NCBI RefSeq assembly: GCF_029784165.1
Contig: NC_073695.1
Location: 245,866,089-245,930,088, forward strand
Source of the DNA: Wyeomyia smithii
Taxonomy: Eukaryota > Arthropoda > Insecta > Diptera > Culicidae
Direction: 5' to 3'
DNA: 64,000 bases
The notes under the pieces: model-generated
What the model saw: the letters and a program-made list of their open reading frames with translations, nothing else
Database searches by the model: none
What the model was told of the DNA's origin: nothing
In this document: positions 33,508 through 45,600 of the stretch, piece by piece
How the letters are laid out: each line of letters opens with the position of its first letter
Numbering within the stretch: position 1 is the stretch's first letter
Made by a program: the position numbers and the translations under genes

Positions 33508-34090
33508 ATTTTTTTCCTACGAAAACTACACATTATGAGTTAACCAAAAATAGTTTACTGAGCTTGGAGTAATAAAATTTAAAGAAATTTGAATTTATTA
33601 ACAATAAAAACATTTATATATTTATTTTTACAAAGTATATTTTCATTTGGAAAGAAACTATTATCATCTACAACTTTGCCAAAGACGTCAAACCAATCAA
33701 ATAAACCGCTTTGGCTCTAGAAATAGTCTGATACCTTTTCTACATGGTATTTTTATATAGCTTCTCAAAAACGAGTCGCAATTAAAAAAAAGCATCAAAT
33801 CAAACTGGCATCTTTTGCCCATAAAATCAAAAAGTTGAAGTGGCTGTGTATGAGACATGACCGCAAATCTAACATAGAATTACGATAGCCTGTCTAATGT
33901 CAATATATTTTTGTGATCGGTTAGGATATACAATCGATCAGAATCGATTATTAAATTTGATGGTCTAAAGCGATAAATTATAGTAATAATTCTTTTTCAC
34001 CTCTCTATAACGTAAATATTACGATAGACTATCTTGTATCAATGAGTTTATGTCAGTAACTTTTATCCAACACTAATGAATTAAGAGTGT
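33508..34090. other. Intron sequence, nothing recognised
   Basis: A/T-rich sequence with no supported gene. Confidence 0.35.
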
Positions 34091-34192
34091 GCTACATTCC
34101 GTATCGGAACTCGACCTTCTGTTTACTATACACAGACTTCGCAGTCGACTGTTAAGTGTACAGGACAATTGCCAATCGAGACCAGCTGGGAG
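34091..34192 (-). repeat. Partial SINE with internal deletion
   Basis: attccgtatcggaactcgac, cacagacttcgcagtcgact and gtacaggacaattgc match 23200-23278. The sequence then jumps to cgagaccagctgggag, matching 23372-23387, so the B-box part is deleted. Confidence 0.75.
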
Positions 34193-34239
34193 CACTAATG
34201 AAATAGCTCTCTGAAAATATTATGGCGACCCTAAAGAGA

Positions 34240-34440
34240 TTCGAAATTGTAGCTTTACGGCCTCTGGATATCATCCCGATTCCGGAGTTCTTTATATAAG
34301 GTAGTATTTGGCCATTTTAGGTTGTTTTTGTAGAAACCGGCAGCCACCATTCAAATTTTAAAATGACGGTCGTATTTCGGGCTCTGGATATCATTCCGGT
34401 TTCGAAAGTATCTACATACGTTCGCCTCTCATTGGTAACA
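34240..34440 (+). repeat. Short run of the 120-bp satellite-like family
   Basis: ctctggatatcatcccgatt, aaggtagtatttggccattt, tagaaaccggcagccacca and tctggatatcattccggttt repeat the 25.5-kb array pattern. 34490-34590 then resembles part of the promoter-bearing family in minus orientation. Confidence 0.55.
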
Positions 34441-34655
34441 ATATGTGTTCCAAACAAGGCTCTATATTTTTCAATAGTACAATAGTTATTATCATAGAAT
34501 CGAAAATTTCCGCATTTTGGTGGACGCTTAGCTAATTTTCCAATCGATTTCTGTAAGTATGAAGAAAATCCGTAAAAGAGACTGAGTTATTAACATTTGA
34601 AAAAAGACAATTCTCGGGACGCTCTCGATGTTTCCGTTATTTCAAGTTGCACCAT

Positions 34656-35036
34656 TAGGCCGTTACAAATTTTATTTTCATTTTATGTAACCCCCCCCCC
34701 CCCCCCTTCAAAAATCTTGAATATTGGAAGGGGAAGAAAAAAAAGCTCGTGTCGTTTTATTCATTTTATTTGTTTTCCGACAACATTAATGCTTAATTTA
34801 GCAACGAACAAGTCCAGTGACAGAGAGAGTGTCGTCAATCATAGATAATAATGATAATAAAGTGTTATTTTCCAACATTTATTCGAGTGCAAGTTACAAC
34901 CGTCATAACTTGCACACAAACTTTTATCAAAGATATTTCTTTTTTTTCGTCTCGGTGTTATTTATTTTTTGCCACCCCCTTTGCTAAGTTTGATAACCTT
35001 GGACATAAAAAGAATTCGAAATTTGTATCAGCCTAA
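34656..35036. mobile_element. About 380-bp TIR element (MITE), copy 2
   Basis: The ends are taggccgttacaaatttt and aaatttgtatcagccta, inverted. The same internal blocks as the copy at 12994-13376 occur in the same order, including a run of 14-15 C near 34690. Confidence 0.78.
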
Positions 35037-35297
35037 ATCCGGTATCAAAAATAACAAATATTTGCTTCGTGTAATAGCCGCTTTAGACGTGTTCCTTGGA
35101 CACCAGCAAACATTTTCGTGTAAAAAATCCATACGTCATAGATTTTATTGTAGAGGAGAACTAAGCATTAGGGTTGGGAAACATAATCGATTTTCCAGAA
35201 CCAAGTTTTTTGGTTCTATTTGGGGCCCAAAACTACTCTAAACTCACCGGAAGTCGACTGGTTTTGTCTCCGCTTGGCGCATTGCATTTCAAATTTG

Positions 35298-35879
35298 TAT
35301 GAAAATTTATATGGAAAAATCTACTTTTTTGCATTTACCTTTCTAGAGAGCTCAATCATACTCTAATGATTCACTACATTATGTTGAAGTACAGTCTTTT
35401 AGATGCCTAACAACTTTTCAGAAGATACTGAAGAGCTAGGATGTCGAATTGAATGCAGAAAATCTTGTTTTCTGCTAACATTATCAATGTACCGGCGTCA
35501 GTATGATTCCCATCAGAAGTAACCTGTCGTAACGAGTTTCTACAATCAGCTGGATCAAGTAAACAAATTTAGATCAATATTCTAGGCGTAGGCAGAATCT
35601 ACAACATGTTTCAGAGGTTATATCTGATGAAAATCTGACTGACACCGGTGCACTGGCAGTGTTGGCAGAAAACATGACTTACAACATAAATTTCGACATA
35701 ATCAACTTTGAACACCTCTAGTACTTTTTTGGGACACCCTAGCTCTTAAGTGTCTTCGGCCAAGTTGTTAGGCATCAAAAAACCTACCATTTGAAGTCAT
35801 GCAACCTATGGTTTGAGCCATTTTGAGCTCTTAGGAATGAAAAATGCAAAAAGTAGATTTTTCCATACAAATCTTCATA
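35298..35879. repeat. Large imperfect inverted repeat
   Basis: The left arm (tatggaaaaatctacttttt, then gcatttacctttctagagag) pairs with the right arm 35825-35879 (ctcttaggaatgaaaaatgc, aaaaagtagatttttccata). Inside, gatgcctaacaacttttcag (35402) and ggccaagttgttaggcatc (35759) also pair. A foldback-type element is likely. Confidence 0.6.
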
Positions 35880-35999
35880 ACTTCCGATAAATTTAGGATT
35901 GTTGCCCCAAATTGAACAAAAAAAAGTAGGAGGGTGGTATTCAAGACACGACCGCATGATGTTGACTACCGTATTCTTATAAAAAAAAAAATATTCCAT

Positions 36000-37860
36000 T
36001 GAAGCAAATAGTAGAGGGAATTGCAACGCTTCTTTTACAAAACTTCTGTAACAAAATTTCGAGGCACCAAAAGGTACCAGTTGCCGATTATTCTCCTTTA
36101 CTGGTTAGTCCGTCCAGAATTCTAGCCATTTTAGTATTTTGCAGTAGCCATTTATTACTAACAGCCACCAGCATAACGGGTGAAACCGGCACGAGATGAC
36201 CGGTACTATTTTGTCTTTCCTCCTTTCAGCTGCTAACACCTAGCGCTGTCGTGAAATAAACATCAACACAAACATGCATTTTTGCAAGGTTTTTTCCGCT
36301 AGCAGCAGCATTTTGTAAAACAGAAAATTCAACTAACCGCTTCTATTATAAAGCTGCGAGGCACCAAAAGGTACCAGTTGCCGATTATTCTCATTTACTG
36401 GTAGTCCGTCCAGAATTCCAGCCATTTTAGTATTTTGCAGTAGCTATTTATTACTAACAGCCACCAGCATCACGGGTGAAACCGGCACGTGATGACCGGT
36501 ACTATTTTGTTTTTCCTCCTTTTAGCTGCTAACACCGAGCGTCCGTATGTATCCGGTACGGTTTAATAATGAAACTGATGGGGTGAAATGTTCGAACGAT
36601 ACGTTTTATACCAAGGCTTCGTCAGATAATTAGAAAGAAGGAGGGGCTACATAGATGATGGAATGGTAGAGACAAATGTTTCTTGAAAGCTGCGCCGGCC
36701 GCTGTCGTAATATTAACACCAACACAAACATGCATTTTTGCAAGGTTTTTCCCGCTAGCAGCAGCATTTGGTAAAACAGAAAATTCAACTAGCCGCTTCT
36801 GTACCAAAATTTCGAGACACCAGAAGGTACCAGTTGCCGATTAAATTGTTGTTTTTTGGTTAGTCCGTCCAGAATTCCAGCCATTTAAGCGTTTTGCAGT
36901 AGCCATTTACTACTAAAAGCCACCAGCATAACGGGTGAAACCGGCACGAGATGACCGGTACTATTTTGTCTTTCCTCCTTTTAGCTGCTAACACCTAGCG
37001 CTGTCGTGAAATCAACATTAACATAAACATGCATTTTTGCAAGGTTTTTTTCCGCTAGCAGCAGCAATTGTAAAACATAAAATTCAACTAACCGCTTCTG
37101 TTATAAAACTGCGAGGCACCAAAAGGTGCCAGTTGCCGATTTCTTGTTTACTGGTTTCCGTCCAACATTCCAGCCATTTAAGTATTTTGCAGTAGCCACC
37201 AGCATCACGGGTGAAACCGGCATGAGATGAACGGTACTATTTTGTTTTTCCCCCTTTTAGCTGCTAACACCAACGTCCGTATGTATCCGGTACGGTTTAA
37301 TAATGAAACTGATGGGGTGAAATGTTCGAACGTTACGTTTTATACCAAGGCTTCGTCAGATAATTAGAAAGAAGGAGGGGCTACATAGATGATGGAATGG
37401 TAGAGACAAATGTTTCTTGAAAGCTGCGCCGGCCGCTGTCGTAATATTAACACCAACACAAAAATGCATTTTTGCAAGGTTTTTTCCGCTAGCAGCAGCA
37501 TTTGGTAAAACAGATAATTCAATTAGCCGCTTCTGTACCAAAATTTCGAGGCACCGAAAGGTGCCAGTTGCCGATTATAGTTTCCTGGTTAGTCCGTCCA
37601 GAATTCCAGCCATTTAAGTGTTTTGCAGTAGCCATTTACTACTAAAAGCCACCAGCATAACGGGTGAAACCGGCACGAGATGACCGGTACTATTTTGTCT
37701 TTCCTCCTTTCAGCTGCTATCACCCAGCGTCCGCATGTCACTGGTGCGGTTTTGGAATCAGACTGATGGGGCGCCGGCCGCTGTCGTAAAATTAACACCA
37801 ACAAAAAGATGCATATTTGCAAGGTTTTTTCCGCTAGCAGCAGCATAAACATCGGAAACA
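36000..37860 (+). repeat. Higher-order tandem repeat (about 750-bp period)
   Basis: The word gaattccagccattt-like recurs at about 36117, 36413, 36872, 37160 and 37600, giving alternating short (about 295) and long (about 450) subunits and a period of about 730-755 bp. The blocks tccggtacggtttaataatg to ctgtcgtaatattaacacc (36552-36735 and 37286-37460) are almost identical. Every unit carries ccgctagcagcagca and cgggtgaaaccggcacgaga. The short minus-strand frames at 36622-36807 and 37356-37541 (60 aa, near-identical) sit in the repeat and are not supported as genes. Confidence 0.8.
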
Positions 37861-38399
37861 GAAAGTGACAACAACAATAACAACAAAGTCAGATCGATTG
37901 TATCCGTTAGTGTCGACTGTGCTTGGGAAGAGAGGTAGTGATTGGCTGCGCGGTATGATTTAGACAATCGATATTGATTACAAATTTTTCAATAGTGTAT
38001 CTCAAACAATAGTTTGTTTTTGTTTCATAAATTTAACCGTAAAAGAATTTCTGATCGATTGATGCCAAAACCTCGAAACCTGATTATAGATGACTGCAAA
38101 ATAATCGCTCAAAACCTGACCACTTTTCTCTGGTTTTCCCTGGTTGTATTACTAGATTTTCAAATTCGGGGGCCTAACTTCGATATAGACGTTAGTCAAC
38201 GTCAAAAAACTTGGTTCTGGCTTTCTGCTATCAAGTTTCGTTTTTTCCATATAACGATTCCCCACCCTACCAAGCATGAATGGTCGTGTTTAATTCTTTT
38301 TACGTTGAAAGAAAGAAACTTTCAAGTGACAGATTTACTCAAGTGACAAATTTTACTGTACACGACTGTAGTATGGCCCGAATACTACCCGTTACTAGT
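37861..38399. other. Intron sequence, nothing recognised
   Basis: 37915-37980 (gtcgactgtgcttgggaag) resembles part of the promoter-bearing family. The plus-strand frame at 38014-38346 has no recognised domain. Confidence 0.35.
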
Positions 38400-38830
38400 G
38401 TGACCCCACACCATCTTGAATTTCTCAATGGCGATTTGCGATTTCGGGAAAACAGCCCTAAATGGAGACCGGCAATCAACTCTGCCATTTTTGATTCCAC
38501 GTGTTTCTGGAGAACAGCTCAGGGTGGTCAAATACCGTCCAATATTGGTATTTTCGTAAACAGGATGACGCCCAGAGGTCAGAAATCATGTCCAAGATGG
38601 CGACTTCCTTCTGAAAAATAGCTCAAACTGGTATTTGGCTTATAACTTCAATACTTCCGAAAGTGAACCTCCATATGCCATTTTGAAATCCAAAACAACG
38701 ACTTCCAGTCAACGTAATATTTCTAGTGAGTTGTTCTAATGTGGCAATAACATATAAAGAATGATTCTTAATTTTGAAACCTTTCGGATTATTTTGCAAC
38801 GTCAATTTTGCTATTTCCAGTACCTGCTGC
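38400..38830 (+). repeat. Degenerate run of the 120-bp satellite-like family
   Basis: caccatcttgaatttctcaa, gtcaaataccgtccaatatt and atgccattttgaaatccaaa follow the array pattern of 25490-26560 in mixed orientation. Confidence 0.45.
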
Positions 38831-39374
38831 AGTCTTACGGATACAAAACAAATGTTTAGGCAAATACAACTGAAATCAGTGCTTGAAAAAAAAAACTTGT
38901 AAATTTTCTAAACAATAAGTTGTGTGGTAAACTGAAAAAAGTATCATTAGCTCTTTTAATAGTGATTGGATAAGCATACTTCCTCATTATAGTTTGCATC
39001 GAGTAGTGTTCCTAATAATTTAGTTTCAGAGTTTTGAAGTAGAATACTTCTCTCAGGAAGTTCGGCTACATAGGGATGTGAAATGAAAATCTAAAACCGA
39101 AAAAAGTGAAAAATATGTCCAATTTCAAATGCTAATAAATCGGTTAGTATTCGATGGATTTCCTTCGTTTTTGCAGCAATAGATTGGAAAATCTTCTAAG
39201 ATTCTTCCCAAAATAAGATAATTGTAATTTTATTATTCACACTATTGTACTATTGAAAATAGTCAAGCCTTGTCAAAACGAAAAATTCGACCTCTGATTG
39301 GTCGTTATATGCTTGCTTCCCAAGCACGGTCGACAGGATCATATACCTTGCAATTGAAAACATGCTATTTGGCC

Positions 39375-39409
39375 TATATAAGAGCCTGTTTCAGCCGGAG
39401 CCGCTCATA
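39375..39409 (+). promoter_or_regulatory. TATA box and initiator in the dispersed family
   Basis: tatataag at 39375-39382 is followed by tcata at 39405-39409, putting the initiator A at 39407, 32 bases after the TATA start. An attggtcg motif (CCAAT type) lies upstream near 39298. The same arrangement with identical spacing occurs at 40552-40586, and on the minus strand around 28839-28846. Confidence 0.55.
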
Positions 39410-40551
39410 ATAGTTCTAGACAGCGACAACAGCAGTCGTCCTTCCTTAGCAACAGCACTAGCCCTGTGAATGGTCACCATGTCTCAGGAGCAGCGCGGTT
39501 TTTCTCAGCGTGTGTCGCCAGACAGCCATTATTCCCCCCGTGTTGGGGCAGCATGAAGATTGCCATCAGGAAATCCAATTTCGGAAATCAAAATGCCTTT
39601 TTCAAGGCAAATAAACAAGTCATTGAAAGTTAATAATTTTTGTCAACGCAAGCAAGCATTCTGTGTTGCATCCTAGCAATTTAAATTTGTCGCACCCGTC
39701 TAATTTACTGAATGTGAAATAGCTTCCACAGTGCATGTTGTCCGTGTATCTTAATTCCCTCACTGTTAGGGCAGCTCAAAGGGTGTAATTAGCAACCGAT
39801 TTTGAACCGCAACGTGCTTTTTTCAAGGCAAATAAAAAAATAATTGAAGGTTAATAATTTTCTGGCATCAACACAAGCAGACATTCTGTGCGGGATGCAA
39901 TCAAATTCTGTTGTAGTTGTCTAATTTTTACTTTATTCAGTAAACTCCCCACTGTAGGGGCAGCGCAAAGGCTGCGATCAGCATGACCGACATTAGATAA
40001 TAAATTGCCCTGTTAGAACGCATTCACAAAAGCAGTTAGTTCGACTATGCAGAGCTAATATGAAGTCGATTCAAACAATCAGCATAAACAGAATTTCGTC
40101 TCCCAGCTGCCAAGTTGCAACATGATGCAACACGCAACAGCGAGCAAACGAAATCGCTTGATGTTACAAACCGCAATGAGATACGGGTTAAAACCGTTGC
40201 GTGTGTGAGAGCACAATCGGTGTTTATTCGCTGGATACACTATCTACTGTCTACTGAACGCAATAATCTGCTTACATGCAACACGGGGACGGGAACATTT
40301 TCTTCAACCAAGCTGCACAACACGACACAAAACATGTTATTTTGTTGCTTCAATGAGAGTGCTATCGGTCCGGCTCGACAAGAAATCATTTTTGTGCATC
40401 CGTGCTACGAAACTGAGGAAAAACTTTAGAAACTGAAAAAAGAGGTGGAGCTTATCAAATGATCGCTCTGAGCCGGAATGGAGTCACACATATTTTTCAA
40501 GTTATATCATTCCACCACGTACGAAAAATAATTCATTCCTATTTTCATCCC

Positions 40552-40586
40552 TATATAAGAGCCTGTTTTAGTCGAAGCCGCTCATA
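40552..40586 (+). promoter_or_regulatory. Second copy of the TATA/initiator
   Basis: tatataag at 40552-40559 and tcataac from 40582, the same 32-base spacing as at 39375. The sequences between and downstream match (gagcctgtttcag/gagcctgttttag, gccgctcataa). Confidence 0.5.
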
Positions 40587-40669
40587 ACAGTTCAGAACAG
40601 CGATGACAGCAGTCCTCCCTTAGCAGCAGCGGGAGTGAGCAGTGGGTACCATCGATAGCGGATAGCGGC

Positions 40670-40860
40670 CACAACTGTGGCATGGCTGCGAATAAGCGTA
40701 GCAGTTTCAGCGGATCTCACCATCGATAGCAGCAGGGCCAGCAGATGGCGGCCACAACTGTGGCATGGCTACGGATAGCGTTGCAGGTGCTCAGCAGTTG
40801 GGCCAGCGTATAGCGGCCACAACTGTGGCATGGCTATGCATAGCGTAGCTTTTGCAGCGG
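40670..40860 (+). repeat. Tandem ccacaactgtggc repeat, about 66-75 bp period
   Basis: gcggccacaactgtggcatg occurs at about 40666, 40747 and 40813, each followed by gct(a/g)cg(a/g)at(a/g)agcgt. Inverted, diverged versions lie at 27035-27190. The core is itself a palindrome (ccacaactgtgg, with one central mismatch). Confidence 0.7.
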
Positions 40861-40984
40861 GTATATCAGCATCGATAGTAGCAGGGTCAGCTGATGCAAC
40901 GACACTCCCTTCACTAAAATGCTGTTTCAGTGTGGTAGCGGGAAGCATCAGCAGCAGGCTTGCATGAAGTGAATACATCAGCCA

Positions 40985-41157
40985 GCAACTTTCTCTAAGG
41001 CCTCTGCCATAGTAGACGCGAAAAGCGGCGCGAACCGATTCGCTCGGCCGCAGGTTAATGTACAGCTCTACTGATGGCTGTACATTACCCTACAGCCGAG
41101 CGAATCGGTTCGCGTCGCTTTTCGCGTCTATTATGGCAGAGGCCTAATGGGAAAGTT
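40985..41157. repeat. Near-perfect 170-bp palindrome (hairpin)
   Basis: The left arm from 40985 (caactttctct, aggcctctgccatagtagac, gcgaaaagcggcgcgaacc, gattcgctcggc) pairs with the right arm up to 41157 almost without mismatch. The loop of about 10 bases (around tctactgatg, 41068) is flanked by gtacagc/gctgtac. The strand would fold into a stem of about 75-80 bp. Confidence 0.88.
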
Positions 41158-42210
41158 GTATCATTTTGTTCAGAAGAATATTATTGTCGGTAATATTACA
41201 GAGATGCGATTGCGTAATTCCGATTTTGAATTGAACAATTGTTCTTTTGAGAACAAATAACACACTTATTTGAAGAGTTAATAGCTTTTGGTACCAATAG
41301 CAGTATGGTGACAGCCTCAGCGGTAGATGCAGATGCAGCCGGTACTTCCCTGAGGGCGACGTAAAGGTGAATGGGAGCAGCACGGCGAAACAGTTCGGGT
41401 TATGCTTAGACGCGCGTTATTTTTCGTTGTTTATATTCCCCACATGAAACGACGCGCTTTCGTATGATAGCGGTGGTATTAGCGGTAGATGCATTTGCCA
41501 ACACTTCCTCCAGTAAAGCCGTGTCTAGTTTTCAATGTGAAAACACCTTTCTCATTGTGTTGACCGTGCGCCTTAGTTCTCACTATCAAGGTAACACAGA
41601 GATGTAAGATAAACACTACATCCTATGATAAATTGAACAATTGTCCTTATAAGGACAACAAATGAATTAATGAAGATTTAATTTTGCTTTAGAATACTTC
41701 TCTCAGGAAGTTCGGCTACATAGGGATGTTGAATGAAAGTCTAAAACTGAAAAAAGTGAGAAAAATTTTCAAATGCTAATAAATCGGTTAGTTTTCGATG
41801 GATTTCCTTCGTTTTTTCAGCAATCGATTAGAAAATCTTCTAAGATTCCTACCAAATGCATGAAATTGCAATTTTATCATTCGAACTATTGTACTATTGA
41901 AAACTCTTAAGCCTTGTCAAAACACAAAATTCGACCTCTGATTGGTCGTTATACCGCGCTTTCCCAAGCACGGTCGGCAGAGTTATGGACCTAGTAAATT
42001 GGGAATGCATCATTTGGCCTATATAAGAGTCTCATCAGATAATAAACAAACATTTCATCGGATATTAAATTGAACAACTGAAATTTGAAGAACACAAATG
42101 ATTATTTAAAGAGTTAATATTTTCTCGTTTTGCGCTATAATCCAAAGTTAATTATCTTCATCTACATGCATACTCTGACTATTATTACGTGTTTGCGTCG
42201 CTTAGTGTTT

Positions 42211-42371
42211 GGCTACGGTCATGCAGAACGCAAATAACGGCGCGATGCGATTCGGCAAGACGAAATCTGTTGAAATGTATAGCTCTACTGCGCCTTAAAA
42301 AGAGCTGTACATTTCACCACGGTAAGGCGAATTGCATCGCGCCGGCATTCGCGTTCTGCATAACCGTAGCC
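42211..42371. repeat. Second large palindrome (about 160 bp)
   Basis: ggctacggtcatgcagaacg at 42211 pairs with the complement cgttctgcataaccgtagcc ending at 42371. Further in, ggcgcgatgcgattcg pairs with cgaattgcatcgcgcc, and aatgtatagctct with agagctgtacatt around the loop. The arms are a little more diverged than in the palindrome at 40985. The centre shares agctctact/agctct wording with it. Confidence 0.85.
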
Positions 42372-42607
42372 TTTGTTCCGTTCCCGTTTGATGATGTCGT
42401 ATTAAATGTGCATATTACAATTCGGCAGCACTTCAACTTCTCATTTGCACAAAATTTAAAAATATTCAATGAACTTCATTCAAAATATCAGATAAAAAGA
42501 AATTACAATACTGCCAATGAACGGTCAACGTTTATTTCTTGATTTCTTGACTTGAATGACACGCAAGCAGCCGGGTTATCTTTCTTGTAAAAGTATTCTA
42601 CTTCAAC

Positions 42608-45600
42608 CTTGCGGTCGTGGCTTTGCATACAACCTTCTTGTGATTTTTTTTTATCGAAAACAGTATTAAATTTTTACAGTTAAAATTAAAAACGGTATAA
42701 CAGAAATAAATTTACACAATTTTCCCAGTAAAACAGAAGCGGTGACATAGTGAACCTTCATTCCAACTCCTGCGAGTAATGTTGTAAAATCAATTCACGT
42801 TCAATGGAATGTTTTCAAATGCATTCAAACATCTCTCCTGAGAGTGTTAAGTAAATAAATAACATGAAAATAATGCACTTCCTTTTCCTCCTGTGCAGCA
42901 GAACGATACAAGAGGAAAAAAACTAACAGAATGTGTCGACTATTACGACGAATCGTGCATATTTTCGGCTGCACTTCTAGGAAGAACGTTGGAAAACGCG
43001 CCACTAAGCAGCTATCTTCGCGCTTCGTAGTTTCCCCACGGCGACAGACGTCACGATGGTTTACCTAGACCTGACTGACTTGCATACCGACAGTTGCTGT
43101 GCCCAGTAAACAATAATATGCATTCTACCGAGAAACTTACTGCACTTTAGTTGCATTCCATGCGCTCATAGAACTCATCACGGTTGAAATTATATTCACG
43201 TTTGCGTGTCGCGCAATGGCTCGGTCGGAAATAAACGCTAATTAACCTGTCATAAGGTTGACATATTTATCACAAGTGTTGGCCGACATGATTGGTCCCC
43301 TTTTAGAACTGTACACTCTAAGTACATCGGCATATTTGTTTATTGCTGAATAGTCAAATGAGCAGAATAATCAACTGCACACTCGAATAAAACGCTTGAA
43401 CTGTACTGTCTTTAGTATCTTAGAAATAGATTCAAATTAACCCAAACATTGGCATTAATGTTTCTAATGTGGATAATTTACTGTTCATATACTCTATCTG
43501 TGATCGTTTCTGGGGTTGCGCAATTATCTTCTCAGAAAAGTATAATCTTTCAAAAAAAGATTTTATACTCTATACTGGTAAAATTAACTTAACTGACGAC
43601 TGAATTTTCATTTCGTTTTTAACGATTACAATTTGCCAATTCGAAAAATGCCGTAATCCTAAAATGGCATAGCAAAAACCTTCAGTGTAACGATGATTTT
43701 TGAAATTTGGGTGTTATCGATAGCCTTTACTTGGCGACCATTCCATTTCGCTTATCTTTCTTGTTGAAAATTAAATCCTATCCATAAAGAGTAGTAGATA
43801 TGATTCCTCCAAAATCGTATTTCGAATCGGGGTAGTAGCAGACGACGTGTCAAACGTTTGCCTCGCATAGCGGTAAACATAGTTTTTTCACGAAAGTGCT
43901 AACTTTTTTTTGTATTTCTGAACCATACCCATGGTTCCAAGTATTACTGCTAATGTCTTTGAAAATTATTATTAATCAAAACATTCCAATAGTAAGAGAG
44001 TCAAGTGCATAAAAAAACTAATTGGCACGATTTCCTTCCAAAAACCACAAAATTTATTCATTTTTTCATTAAATACCAACTGCTTCATCTAAAGAACCGC
44101 CCTAGAATTCCACCGCAGTGCGTCTTTATGTATTCGAGCTCGAAGCACACACAGGTCCATTCACAAGTTCAAACAAATCACTTCACTGTAAAAATAATAT
44201 AAATACAAACTCTGCAGCGCAGTATGCGTCCATGTGTCAGCCAAATGATGAAAATAATTTGGTTCGCATGTTTTGGCTGTTGTTCAGACTTATTCGAATC
44301 ATTCTTTTTTGGGCAGATTTTTCTTCCGTTTTTTTCCTCTCCTCAATTCTTTGACTAATTTTATTGAAATTTTAAAGGTCTCTTAGTTTTTCAACAATCG
44401 GCCGGCATCGTTTATGTTTGGTGTGGTTTCTGCGGATGCAGTTTGTATGCGAAGAAAGAGTGGAATGTTTACAAGCAGTGGTCAATAATTGTTAGATTGA
44501 CACTTCAGTCAACGGGTGACGTGGGCTGAAAAGAGCTTATCTCAGATCGTCCCATTAGACTGATTGAATATAGAAAAACTTCATTCCAACACGAGTCTCG
44601 AAACCTGCGCATTCAACACGAAAAATATTATTAAGCTATTTTTATCATTCATTGGACTGCATACCGGCTAGGTTACCGCACTGCCTGAGAGAAGCAGCCA
44701 AATCCTCGTTGGAACTTTATCTCAGTAGTGATGAAAAAAATAATAACAATACTAAAAATAATCCCAAAAATAAAAAAAAAGTCGGCGAAGCGTAGAAAGA
44801 GCCGTCCGTCACCGTCGCTGACGATCGGATGATGGATTTTCCGTGCGGGATGAGAGTTTGATTGAATGCTGTACGAGTGAAATGCGTAACCCGATCCGGA
44901 TCACCATTTGGCGATCGTCGACCCAGTTGTTCGCCCGCCGGCCGCCGCCACCCGGCTCATTTCTCTCGAACTGGGCGGGAGTGGATAGCAATCCTCACGT
45001 TCGTCAACCGGCGGCCTGACATGGTAACGGTTCCGCTCTAAGCGCAGAAGGGAAGCTGAACAAATGCACATCATTCCGGTCAACTTCGCTTAACGCGTTG
45101 TTAGCGTTGGCTTTGTGTACCACACACATGCTTAACTGCGCTTTTGAGTATGTATTAACATACGAGTATGTATAGGCTTGCTACTCTGAAAGGCTCGCAG
45201 ACACTACGTCACAAAAGGGTTCCCGTTTTTCGCCCGTACCTCCGCACATTAACGGCTTAACTCCTTGTAAAAGGGAGAAAAATGCCACCATTTGAAAAAG
45301 GATTCAAGTGGTAAACAGTGAACATGGTCACGGCGTTTTTTTCGAGTGCTTTATCCTCACATTTCTTTCCTCTATTATTTGGTTCTTTTTTATGGTTTCG
45401 TATCCCGGAATTGGCCAGATCATAGGGTGGATCTCTGAGCTCCGGCGATGCATCGAAGAACGGCGTTTAGTAAAAGATTGCATTCAAAACAGAACTGGAG
45501 AGTGTTAATTAACATAACATTGAAATACTTTTCAAAAAATTAGGTTACGAAAAAAAAACGGAAAATCCTTGTTTCGAGTTTTGTTGATCGTATGGTATGC

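Larger units (their letters stand above)
39034..42607 (+). mobile_element. Promoter-bearing dispersed element, plus copy (about 3.6 kb composite)
   Basis: The left end ttgaagtagaatactt (about 39034) recurs inverted at the right end (aagtattctacttcaa, about 42590-42607). A second internal start (41693-42030) repeats the first 340 bases, so this may be two overlapping elements rather than one. In order it holds a TATA/Inr promoter, a caaggcaaataaa-type tandem repeat of about 235 bp (39600 and 39830), a partial second promoter (40552), ccacaactgtggc repeats, a palindrome, and a second palindrome. No protein is recognised in it. Its mode of movement is unknown. Confidence 0.55.

Noticed and set aside
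36622..37541. Two near-identical 61-codon minus-strand frames, apparently a conserved small protein
   Set aside because: They sit in the duplicated repeat units, so identity reflects recent duplication rather than selection. No start context, splice or domain supports a gene.
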